From: Clavaria fumosa
Lineage: Eukaryota > Basidiomycota > Agaricomycetes > Agaricales > Clavariaceae
Assembly (NCBI GenBank): GCA_951802425.1
Contig: OX637801.1
Location: 2,294,001-2,358,000, forward strand
DNA: 64,000 bases
Direction of reading: 5' to 3'
The notes beneath the pieces are model-generated. The model did not search any database. It was given only the letters and a program-made list of their open reading frames with translations, and was not told the DNA's origin. Positions 12,791 to 23,236 of the stretch are shown piece after piece. Made by a program: the position numbers and the translations under genes. Each line of letters opens with the position of its first letter. Position 1 is the stretch's first letter.

Positions 12791-14278
12791 TGTTAGGGCC
12801 TGTCCCGTCTCGATAATAGTGCTGGAGATTGACTTGTTGGTGACCTATGCTGAAAACTCGCTAAGACCAATCAACTGTTGAGCACAGTCGAGAATGCTTG
12901 GTCCCGGAAGGTCGCGAAGACGTCTCAGAAGATGTAAGAGCGAAGGAAGATAAGTATAGAAAGAGAAGATGTCGCTGGGAAGGTTGCGAAATCGGTAGAC
13001 AAAGTGTAGAGCAGGAAATTGACAAGGAGGGGCAAATGAGTAGGCTGAGAGGGTTGCGAAGTCGACCGACAAAGCGTGAAGAAAGGAATAGATGAGGTGG
13101 GGGAGACTGGTAATGCTGAGAGGGTCGCGAGATCGACCAACGAAGCGTAAGAAAGGGAAAGGACGAGGTGAAGGAAATAGACGACGTAGAGAAGGTTGCG
13201 AGAGATTGTGACGATATTGATAAGTAAGTCGGTTGAAGGTAATGACTTTGCCAACCGACTGGAGAACCTGTAGGGTTCCAAGATCAGTACCAAGATGAAT
13301 AAGAGAGGATACTTAGATTGCAAGAGTTGTACAAGCGCAGAGAGCGAGTTAGAATAGAGTAGAGTGTGTCTTGGCGATCTTGTGGTCACCAAGAGAGACA
13401 AGACCTATCAATCGCAGTGGTTCCAAGCTCAAAGGGCATACTAGCCTCAAGCTTAAACCAATGTGCGTCAATATCAAGTCTAGAGTACCATAAGTACATG
13501 CGAGACCTTATATATGTACGTACAGAGAGTATAATGAAAAAGGGAAAGTACAGAGGTCACCAGGCGACAAGACTATAGTAGTACAGAGTATGTTTAGTCG
13601 TAAAGTGACTAGGTGCATGTTCTACTAAGGTCGCGAGGGGTTAGGTATGCATAGGTAAGGTCGCGAAGATGACCTGTCATGGGTCGCAACCTAGTTAAAT
13701 AAGTATATACGTTGCTATAACTACAGAGGGATTCTCGGATCATAAGTAATGTAATTATAGACGACTGAGGAGAAGAAGGGACGCATATTTGAAGTGTACA
13801 TACAGCTGACCATTGGTGGTGCGTTTGAGTGTTAAGGTTGCGAGATCATAAGAGCGATCACGTGAGTGACGCTAGTGACACAGATGACCTATGGGTGGGT
13901 AGTCACATGGGTAACGCTGGTAATGCAAGTAATGGTCGTAACGCTAGTAACATATTGGCGCTGGTAGTGGTAGCGCCGGGGGTGCTGTGCGGCAAGTCAC
14001 GTGCTGGTGGAAGTAGACGCGTATTGGTGTGTCGCACATAGGATTGGTGGGTCCGGGCGAAGTATGCGCATAGGGTGAAGTAGTAGGAAGCGTCGCGAGT
14101 ACAGCATGGTGGTTGCGAGTGTCGTGTGAGCGCGGGAACGGTTGGGCAGGCTTCCGGAAGGGGGCAGCGGGTTTCAGAAGCATGTAGAGGGGCTCGCGAG
14201 GTGGTAGAGGGTCGTTGGGAGGGTTGTAGATGTTGGTAGAGTTGGTTTGGGTATGGGAAAAATGAATGGGTCCTGACA
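12791..14278 (+). repeat. Gypsy-A 5' LTR
   Basis: 1,488 bp with TGTTAGGGCC...GGGTCCTGACA ends. It precedes a gag frame in the right orientation, so I take it as the 5' LTR of the gypsy element later split by the 34 kb transposon. It is closely similar over its length to the copy at 15468-16953. Confidence 0.88.
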
Positions 14279-14699
14279 GCAACCAGCCACTACTCCAAGC
14301 AGGACACTCCCTTGCGACCCTATAGGGACCGAAGCAACACTTCAACCTGCCCCCCACCTCAAAGTACTGGTTGAACCCTTCTGTATTCCTCAACTGGAAA
14401 TGTGACCAGTACCCCTGATGGAGACACGACCAGCATCCTGCCCCCCATCTCAGGTTGAAGCCCCACAGGTCCCTCCGATCCCTTCTATGCCTCCACACCT
14501 AACCGCCGCACTTCGAGATGAGGCTCCTGGTACGCACCACCACCACCACTATTACCAGGCTCCTCCTTCTGAAGGACCATCAGCTTGAGATGCCTTTGCT
14601 CAAGAATCAAAGCTCAATACCAGACGCCCCGAACTGTTTGATGGTCGCGACCGGCATAAATGGAAGCCTTTCGTCATGGAATGCCTTATGACTTTCTTC
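14279..14699 (+). pseudogene. Gypsy-A gag, first part
   Basis: Degenerate gag N-terminus with several frame changes and stops. It ends in the conserved capsid start (PELFDGRDRHKWKPF...CLMTFF). The reading resumes at 16954 (FAKPVTFQGDHERV), so the TRIM plus LTR between them is an insertion. The flanking 5-mers are both TCTTC. Confidence 0.75.
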
Positions 14700-15463
14700 T
14701 GTCATGACCCATACAGGATGGGAGAGTGACACTACATGTGCTATATAAGGACCAACTGGCATACTCAATCTGGATTGAGTATTGCGGCCTTTTGGCTGAG
14801 TGGTCTTAAGCACCAGTAGTTGGCCTGGTGTGGCTGTCCTCACATAATACTCAATCCCAAGGTCAAGGGTTCAACTCCCAGTGAAAGCGCACAGTTTGGG
14901 TGAAACCATGTGACCTGACCATCACATGACCTGTTGCCATGTGACCCATGTAGTCACATGACCTGTGACAGGTGTGACACCGCTGATCATGTGACCCCAG
15001 GTGTGGCTGTGCAGATCATGTGACATCGTGTGACAGGGGCAGCATGTGACCCAATGGGTCACATGTGACATGCTGCCAACAGTGTATGTGTGACCTGTGG
15101 GGGAGGTCACATGACCTGAGGGGTACATGTGACCTGTGGTCAGGGGTCCAGCACATGGTCTATAAAGACCAACGTAGGACCCGACACTTACAAATAAGGT
15201 CTGTGAGACCTGACACTGGGTACCCCGGAACCAGAAACTTGGCTTACACCTTCAGTGGTGGGGGCCTGCTTATGGCACATGTCCAATCTAGGGAGATTGG
15301 ACCTAAAGGGGGAGGTAATGTCATGACCCATACAGGATGGGAGAGTGACACTACATGTGCTATATAAGGACCAACTGGCATACTCAATCTGGATTGAGTA
15401 TTGCAGCCTTTTGGCTGAGTGGTCTTAAGCACCAGTAGTTGGCCTGGTGTGGCTGTCCTCACA
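14700..15463 (+). mobile_element. TRIM-like element, second copy, with tRNA-like A and B boxes
   Basis: 145 bp direct terminal repeats (14700-14844, 15319-15463) flank a non-coding core. The LTR holds a perfect Pol III A box (TGGCTGAGTGG, 14793-14803). Just after the LTR lies a near-perfect B box (GGTTCAACTCC, 14868-14878), so the 5' end resembles a tRNA-Leu-like promoter. The left flank TCTTC is not matched directly after the element but after the neighbouring LTR at 16954, showing recombination or nesting. Confidence 0.85.
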
Positions 15464-15467
15464 TATA

Positions 15468-16953
15468 TGTTAGGGCCTGTCCCGTCTCGATAGTAGTGCT
15501 GGAGATTGACTTGTTGGTGACCTATGCTGGAAACTCGCTAAGACCAATCAACTGTAGAGCACAGTCGAGAATGCTTGGTCCCGGAAGGTCGCGAAGACGT
15601 CTGAGAAGATGTAAGAGTGAAGAAAGACAAGTATAAAGGAGGAAGACGTCATTAGGAAGGTCGCAAAGTCGATAGACGAAGCATAAAGGAGGAAATTGAC
15701 GAGGAGGGGGGAAATGGGTGACGCTGAGAGGGTCGCGAAGTCGACCAATGAAGCGTGAAGAAAGAAATAGACGAGGTGGGAGAAAGTGACAACGCTGAGA
15801 AGGTCGCGAGGTCGACCGACGAAGCGTAGAGAAGGAAAAAGATGAGGTGAAAGAAATAGACAATGTTGGAAGGGTCGCGGTGGTCGCAACGGTGTTGAGA
15901 AATGTGTCGGTGAAGACGATGACTTTGCCAACCGACGGGTGAACCTGTAGGGTTCCAAGATCAGTACCAAGACGAATGATAGAGAATACTTAGATCGCGC
16001 GAGTTGTAGGAGCGCAGAGGATGAGTTAGAACAGAGTAGAGTGTGTCTTGGCGATCTTGTGGTCACCAAGAGAGACAAGACCTATCAATCGTGATGGTTC
16101 CAAGCTCAAAGGGCATACTAGCCTCAAGCTTAAACCAATGTGCGTCAATATCAAGTCTACAGTACGAGAAGTACATGCGAGACTTATATACGTGCATACA
16201 GAGAGTATAACGAAAAAGGGAAAGTACAGAGGTCGCCAGGCGACAAGACTATGTAGTACGGGGTATGTTTAGTCGTAAAGTGACTAGGCGCATGTTCTAC
16301 TAAGGTCGCGAGGGGTTAGGTATGCATAGGTAAGGTCACGAAGATGACCTGTCACGGGTCGCGACCTAGTTAAATAAGTATATACGTCGCTATAACTACG
16401 GAGGGATTCTCGGATCATAAGTAACGTAATTATAGACGACTGAGGAGAAGAAGGGACACATATTTGAAGTGTACATACAGCTGACCGTTGGTGGCGCATT
16501 TGAGTGTTAAGGTTGCGAGGTCATAAGAGCGATCACGTGGGTGACGCTAGTAACGCAGGTGACCTACGGGCGGGTAGTCACGTGGGTAACGCTGGTAATG
16601 CAAGTAATGGTCGTAACGCTGGTAACGTATTGGCGCTGGTAGTGGTAGCACCGGGGGTGCCGCTCGGCAAGTCACGTGCTGGTGGAAGTAGACGCGTATC
16701 AGTGTGTCGTGCGTAGGATTGGTGGATCCGGGCGAAGTATGCGCGTAGGGTGAAGTAGTAGGAAGCGTCGCGAGTACAGCATGGTGGTCGCGAGTGTCGT
16801 GTGAGCGCGGGGGAGGTTGGAGAGGTTTCCGGAAGGAGATAGCGGGTTTCGGAAGTGGGTAGAGGGGTACGCGAGGTGGTAGAGGGTCGTCGGGAGGGCC
16901 GTAGATGTTGGTGGAGTCGGCTTGGGTAAAGGAAAAATGAATGGGTCCTGACA
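15468..16953 (+). repeat. Gypsy-A LTR, third copy (solo LTR)
   Basis: 1,486 bp with the same TG...CA ends as the other two. It is preceded by TRIM plus TATA and followed by TCTTC. It sits inside gag, so it is probably a solo LTR left after recombination. Confidence 0.88.
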
Positions 16954-17908
16954 TCTTCGCGAAACCTGTAACCTTCCAGGGAGACCACGAGAGGGTTACT
17001 TTCGCAGCCTCTTACCTCACGGACACCGTGCAGAGCCACTACACCTCCCTCCTTCAATTCAATGCTGAAAATCCGGCCCTACACTCCTGGGAAGGATTCA
17101 TCCACGAGTTTGGAGGAATGTTTGGAGTGGTTAACACACAGATCGAAGTGGACCAAAACCTCTGTATGTTACAGATGGGCGAAAACGAACGGTTCTCAAA
17201 CCATATTATACGCTTCGAGTCCTTCGCCTTCAAATCCAACTGGAACTCAGCCACCCTTCAGTCGGAACTCTATCGTTCGCTGTCCATGCATATCAAAGAG
17301 GCTATGAAGGTCATTCTGCAACCTACAATGTACCAAGAACTTCGAGATTTGGTGATGCAAATAGACTAGAGACACTGGGAGTATGAGAGTGAGACTCGCT
17401 GAACTCAAATCTGCGCTAACCCTCCTGCTCCTCGTCCCCCTGCTCAACAAGGCAGAAATCGCCCCTTTACTCAACAAGGTGGAAATTGCAACTTTCAAAC
17501 AATGTCGCGACCCTATCCCACTGCTGGCAACAACCCTACAATGCCCTGACCAGCTGCAGGAAACCCTGCAACCACACTGCAACCCGCCAATCCACCTCGC
17601 CAGCCGAATCCGAATCCGAATCCACCCTATGTGCCCCTCAATGATGAAGAACGAGAATGATGCCGTCAGGGAAATCTATGTTTGAGATGTGGAAAGCTGG
17701 GACATTTTAGTGCAGCATGCCCTGACTGACGAATAGCAGGACAGGCCATGTTTACACTCGAAGAAGGAGAGGAAGACTTTCAGGGAGCGTATGAAGTCGA
17801 GGAAGAAGTGGAAGAGCATGAGGATGACCCGCACAAAGAGTTAAATGAGGAAGCAGCTCAGGAGCTTCCGGGGGAACTCTGAGTCGTGATGACAAACCAA
17901 CCCCCATA
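16954..17908 (+). pseudogene. Gypsy-A gag, second part, with zinc knuckle
   Basis: The frame gives a capsid segment (FAKPVTFQGDHERVTFAASY ... LHSWEGFIHEFGGMFG) up to a TAG at about 17369. Other frames then give a Pro/Asn-rich linker, a knuckle (CLRCGKLGHFSAACPD) and an acidic tail. The 34 kb element interrupts it after CCCCCATA. The protease part resumes at 52092. It is non-functional because of stops, frameshifts and the insertions. Confidence 0.88.
17901..17908. repeat. 8 bp target-site duplication, left (CCCCCATA)
   Basis: Identical to 52084-52091 on the far side of the 34 kb element. Removing the element and one copy joins gag to protease. Confidence 0.9.
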
Positions 17909-18480
17909 TAGTGTTGCTGCAGCTTGGCTAGCCACCAAGCCGGCTCAATGAGCTTCGGCTTCAGCTTCACAAGCTGACCTTGTTTTGCCCAAGCTGAAGC
18001 TGTAGCCATGGCTGCCACAACCTTCAGCATACCCAAACCCCATCTTATAGGGCCAGCCCATTTTGACTGGTGGCCATCTTATAGGCCCAGCCGAGCATCG
18101 GCCGAGATATTACATAATAGGCTGGGCCGAGATCTTAGGTCACCCAAAATTGGTAACTAGAGGTTCAGATGACTTGATATGCATGGGGCCTTTAAAATAG
18201 GCTTGGCCCAGGTCAGTAGGGCTTGGCTCAGAATAATATTCTTCAACCTGCATTCCAGGTCTAATATCACTACCTTACATCTGGTAGCACCCATATTATG
18301 ATTTTCCAGCCCTAATGCACTGCTCACTCATCTAAATTACCAGATACTGTAGTAATACCAATGTACCTGAGCAAGAAGAGCTTAGCCCAGACAATTATTC
18401 TGCATCCAACATCCTATATCAAATGTCCCCTGATCTAATATGACACCCTACAATAAATTGTTAGTTATTGAATGTTAGGT

Positions 18481-18552
18481 GTGACATGTCACAGTGTGAC
18501 TAGCGGTGAAGTACTTCGTCGCCAGTCACATTGTGACACATTGTCACACTTG
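18481..18552. repeat. Palindromic element (GAAGTACTTC family), copy 1
   Basis: Diverged copy of the short hairpin found about ten times in the giant element: GTGAC arms around GGTGAAGTACTTCGTC. Confidence 0.8.
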
Positions 18553-20120
18553 AAATCTGGGTTAACTGTAACTGAAGCAGCTATGGAAGTGTGGTAAATA
18601 TGTTGTCCATGTTCTAATATAGCTGTATCAGAGGTCTCTGTATAGCTATTGGACTTGGCACATTAATACCACCGTATTCATATACCTGACTTGGCACATT
18701 GATACCACCAGATATTAATGTACCTGAGCAAGAAGAGCTTAGCCCAGACAATTATTCTGCATCCAACACCCTATATCAAATGTCCCCTTATCTAATATGA
18801 CACCTGGCCAAAGTCTATATTCTTGACTGTATATTCAAGCTCAATACTCTTGTATATGCTAGCTCATTATTCCTGTGTAAGTAGCACTGTTGCTCTTATT
18901 TTATCAGCAGCAGAAAATGATTTTTGAGGTAGTCAATTCAGCTGCATTTCACACTCTATACTACTATCCTAAATGTGAAACAACTTGCTGCAATGGTATT
19001 GCCTATAATCTTATCTTCACCACCTCAATAAACCACTCACCCATCTGGACCACCTGATATGAATATGCCTTTAAAAAGGGCTCAGCTGAGATGGTCATTC
19101 TCAGGTCTACATTTTATATCAGATATTCTCTCCTTGCAGATCAAAATCATAAATCCTGAGCAACCCTATTATTATTATTCCAACCCCAATGAGCCACCCA
19201 TCTGGATTTCTTCATTTGAATATGCCCTTTCCAAGGGGTTATCCCAGGTGGTTTTACTCACTCAGCATAGCCTTCTTTCTCAGTCACAGCAGACACCTCT
19301 GGAAGTAGATCATTTTATATTAATACCTCTTCATAAAGGGCTTGGCTCAGTATTCTCCAAGCCTAATCCCTTGTTAAATATGCTCTACCTGCATAGCATG
19401 AACAAATTTCATGATTACAATGATTGTATTATTTTATTTCTAGCCCCAATGAACCACCCACTCATCTGGACCACTTGATATTATGATGCGTTTACAAGGG
19501 TTTAGCCTGGATGGTTATTCTTCAGTCTACGTTACTTCAAATATCCCCTCTCTACAAGTATTGAACAATCTGCATATGGAAACAATCACCATTATTATTT
19601 CAGTCATAATGAGTTGCCTCTCACCAAATGGTTATTGTTCAGCAAGCATACTGCATCACTATCCTCTTCTTGTATATCTTAAATCACCTTTGCACATGCT
19701 AACACCCTTGTCTTCATTTTTACAGCTTTGATCAACTCCCATTAATTTACACCCCCTCATATTAATACATTGTTATCAGGAGCTTGATTCAAATGGTTAC
19801 TCTTAATATATTTGTCAATTTGAGAATAATATGAAGGAACCAACATACTAGGCATGCCTTGAGATGTCTCTTGTATTTCCTGTGATATTTGTTTGACAAG
19901 GGGTAGATTTTAAACAATAGAAACCTGTTAAAGTGAGGCTCAATATCATAGATTTGAAGAATGTTCTAATTCAAAGACATTGGATTGCCATTTCTCAGGA
20001 TACTGATTTATTTGATTGTCCTTTCTGAAATGCATGGATATGAAAACTTAATCTACAATGTGCATTATTCACACTTGTAGGGCTATGAAATCAATAAATA
20101 TACATTTGTCAGAAAAAAAA

Positions 20121-22100
20121 CTACTGCCTTTTTGCCCTTGGTCTGAGCACCCGCTGCTTTGCCTCCATGGATGCTTTCCTCTTACTTCGTGTTCGGTATG
20201 GAAGATGAGGCTCCCCTTCATCTCTGGCTCTTCTCTTCTTCAGTGAGCCAAACTGCTGATCAGCTTGACAATCATTCTCTACCTCGCTCTCCACTTGCAG
20301 TTGATCCCTCTGCCTCTCCTGCACCTCCCCCAGTATATTTAGATTGGCCATCTCATATGATCCACCAACCTTAGAATTGCCATAGTCGATATTGTCATCA
20401 GTGTCCTCTTCGTAATTGGCACTGTCTTCATCTGTAGTGTCCTTGTCATCACCAGTGTGGTCTTCATCATCAGTGTCTTCTCCATCACTGTTATTGACTG
20501 GTTTCTCTGAACTGGATCTGACTCACATTAGCCAATGATATTTTCAAGTGAGAAAAGATCTTACACTTCAGAGACGAGCTGGATATGCTTAGCTGTTTGA
20601 GACAGCCTTGACACTTCATCGTCAGTATCTTGTGTATGACTCTTGTCTGCATCCCTTAATGCCTTCCCTCTCCTATGGGTGGGTAGAACATTCTTGAATT
20701 CAAGGACCCTTTGACCAAGAGTTTGTCGATGGTGGAGGAAGGCACAAAGCCTTCTCACATCTGCTGATTGCATTTTTGAGGGCTCACGGAGGTGTACTCC
20801 TTTAGGAATGTATTGCGCTTGTATAAAAGTGCTTGGGTTGTCAGATATTTGCAGCCATGGAACAGCAGCCTTCTTGTTGTTACTTTTCTTGCCTACAAAA
20901 TACAACATTTTTTCAATTTATGAAATAATCAATTGCAAAAAGCTTACGGTATGCAATCGTAAAACATGATCTCAAGATCTCCTTGAGCTGAGCCAAGGGA
21001 AGTGCCAGCTCTAGAGGTAGTAATGGCCAACCATCCTTGTCTTTTGCAAGATCCCATGGGACACTTGTATCTGTTCTCTTAGAGAGAAGCACAGCATCCC
21101 AATCATCATTTTGCAGCCTTGTTGCATCCTCTGGACTCGGATTAGAGTTCTTCTTACACACAATTGTGCAGAGCACACTTACTGTTCCACATATCCCCTA
21201 AATACTCATCCCATTTTTGCCAAACAACATCTCCTGTCTGTTGAAACACATCCTTGAACCCAGCAGTGGAGGGTCCAGGCATCTGGACTCTAAGAAAAAT
21301 TCAAGAACATACACATTAGTCAGGAATGTGGAACATCTCATTGGAAAACACTCACTTTGCCTTCTTGATCTGCCCTTTATCATCTTGCCAACCAGCCAAC
21401 ATAAATATCTCTACTCCCATCTGCTCTTTGGCCAACCGGGAAAACTCCAATGCATTACGCATAAACTTTCGTGAAGCCAATCTTACAGTAAAGGAAGCAG
21501 CCGACATAAGTTGCAAATGAATAATGTGCAGAGATTCACTCACTCTCTTTGAATATTAGATGGTACAGGCTCTGTATTCCACTTCTCAGCCAAGCCTTCA
21601 AATTCAAGCCGCTCTTGTGTTGACAACTCCTGGCAAACTTGAGTCCTGGCTCGACAATAGGCGGATAAGAAGTCTATTGTGCCTCTCTCAGCCTTTGAGA
21701 GCTCTTCTGCATGGGCATTGATTTTTTCCTTCTCATGCTGCTCAACAACACCTTGGAAGGTCCACCTTTTGCGTTTCCAAATGGTGAGGCCTGGCTTTTG
21801 ACCTGGCTCAGAATCAGAACCGTTATCCATTCCTGCCCCTACCCTGCGATGGTTGTGCAGCCAGTTGCGAATTTTCTGCAAAAGGAGAGCATCAAAACAT
21901 AAGTGAATCAGATGTGTGAAGTTCTGCTTTACCTGGTTTAAGCCATCGGGAGGATGTTCCTGCGCAGCTTCGGCCAGGTCTCGGATTTGTCTCTTGATCT
22001 CCTTGACAATACTAGCACGTTCCTTGGTGTCCACCGTCCCATATACTTCCAGGCTGCCTTTGAGAAGCTCGACATAAGCAGGGGTTGTCCACTTGGTCAT
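20121..22100 (-). CDS. Arm gene, left copy: intron-containing acidic/basic protein of unknown function
   Basis: ATG at 22100 (MTKWTTPAYVELLKGSLEVY). The exons continue through a coiled, charged region (KERASIVKEIKRQIRDLAEA), the segment QELSTQERLEFEGLAEKWN, then blocks such as WLQISDNPSTFIQAQYIPKG. The C-terminal part is strongly acidic (GEDTDDEDHTGDDKD), followed by basic, NLS-like ends (YRTRSKRKAS, RPRAKRQ) and a stop at 20121. Five or more short introns separate the frames. I know no domain for it. Architectures of this kind are common in transposon-rich Agaricomycete regions, which fits its place in the arm. The right arm holds the same gene with at least four amino-acid differences. It may be a DNA-binding partner of the transposase, which is inference only. 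Confidence 0.7.
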
Positions 22101-22224
22101 TTACTCGAGGATTGTGACGAGGCAATACGCAAGATGTAGGTAGAAGTAAGAGAATGACGATTCTAACACGTGATGTCGATTGCTTCAACGACAAAAGAGA
22201 TATTTCGAAGTCACGTGCCATTGG

Positions 22225-22292
22225 CGTTACATGTCACTATGTGACCAGCGGCAAAGTACTTCGACGCTGGTCACATAGTGACTTGTCACACC
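22225..22292. repeat. Palindromic element, copy 2
   Basis: GTTACATGTCACTATGTGAC ... GTCACATAGTGACTTGTCAC around AAAGTACTTCG. Exact partner of the copy at 47057-47124 in the other arm. Confidence 0.9.
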
Positions 22293-22533
22293 CCTTTCCA
22301 AAAATCAAAGTGCATCGGTATTACCAACCAAGTCAAATGTAGATGAAGGGTGGTTCCAGACTAAGAATGGAGACTTCTGTATCGTTGCTTATTGAGTTTT
22401 CAACAGGGATGTGCTATCAGATAATTTTTGAGATCTTTACATTCTCTAGAATCTTACTCCTAAGCCATTCTGTGAAGTGATAAACAAAACGACAAAAGGC
22501 CACAGATTTGAATTTCTTACCAGACCAGTCAGC

Positions 22534-22600
22534 GTTACATGTCACTATGTGACCAGCGGCGAAGTACTTCGATGCTGGTCACATAGTGACTTGTCACACC
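22534..22600. repeat. Palindromic element, copy 3 (arm breakpoint)
   Basis: Full palindrome with centre GCGAAGTACTTCG. The inverted arm ends at its centre (22565). Confidence 0.92.
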
Positions 22601-22639
22601 CCTTTCAAAAATTTGAATTTCTTACCAGACCAGTCGGCA

Positions 22640-22705
22640 TTACATGTCACTATGTGACTAGCGGCGAAGTACTTCGACGCTGGTCACATAGTGACTTGTC
22701 ACACC
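22640..22705. repeat. Palindromic element, copy 4
   Basis: Same arms and core as copy 3, with GTGACTAGCGGCGAAGTACT. Confidence 0.92.
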
Positions 22706-23236
22706 CCTTTCAAAAATTTGAATGTGCATCGGTATTACCAACCAAGTCAAATGCAGAGGAAGGGTGGTTCCAGACTAAGAATGAAGACCTCTGTATTGTT
22801 GCTTATTGAGTTTTCAATGGGGATGTGCTATTGGATAATTTTTGGAGATCTTTATACTCTCTAGAATGTTACTCCTAAGCCATTCTGTGAAGCGATAAAC
22901 AAAATGATCCATGGCCACAGCTTTGAGTTTTCTTACCAGACCAGTACCCTGTAATATTTTCTAGACGTTATTCCATACCAACAATGGAGAACCTACCACC
23001 CTCTAGTATGTCATTGATAGCTTAACCGGCTTCTCTTTTTCTATCCGGCCCTTTGCCAATCGGGTTGTCGGGCAATTTGTGGAGTTTAGCTGTTGTTCCA
23101 AGAGACCTATAGGCGGGAGAGGACTTGCCATAGAGAAATGTCATTGATGAGGTGCTAGGCAAAGACGAAGAAGTTATATCTCCCACAGCGATAAGGCTCA
23201 CAATCAAAAAAGCTAGAGAAATCAATTTAGGAATAT

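Larger units (their letters stand above)
18018..22565. repeat. Left inverted arm
   Basis: Matches 46784-51688 in inverse orientation. From 18.45 to 22.565 kb the coordinates pair with a constant sum of 69,349, so no net indel exists over about 4.1 kb. Outward of that the offset grows by one 357 bp unit duplicated only in the right arm. The inner end stops in the middle of a palindrome (GAAGT|ACTTC). Confidence 0.95.
22312..22945. repeat. Two direct repeats of about 220 bp around two palindromic elements
   Basis: The phrase 'gtgcatcggtattaccaacc' starts both copies (about 22312 and 22727). Each runs through 'cctaagccattctgtgaag' to 'cttaccagaccagt'. Between them, a 110 bp unit with the palindrome is tandemly doubled (about 22505-22723). 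Confidence 0.85.

Noticed and set aside
9468..14278. Inverted LTR pair as one fold-back transposon
   Set aside because: Ends are ordinary TG...CA LTR ends, the enclosed gag is one-sided and truncated, and the flanks show no target duplication.
14793..14878. Genuine tRNA gene
   Set aside because: A and B boxes are present, but no full cloverleaf or acceptor stem is visible, and the sequence belongs to a repeated TRIM.
19059..19478. 139-residue frame (and its mirror at 49871-50290)
   Set aside because: Low-complexity AT-rich translation with tandem phrases, no motif, and an exact mirror only because it lies in the arms.
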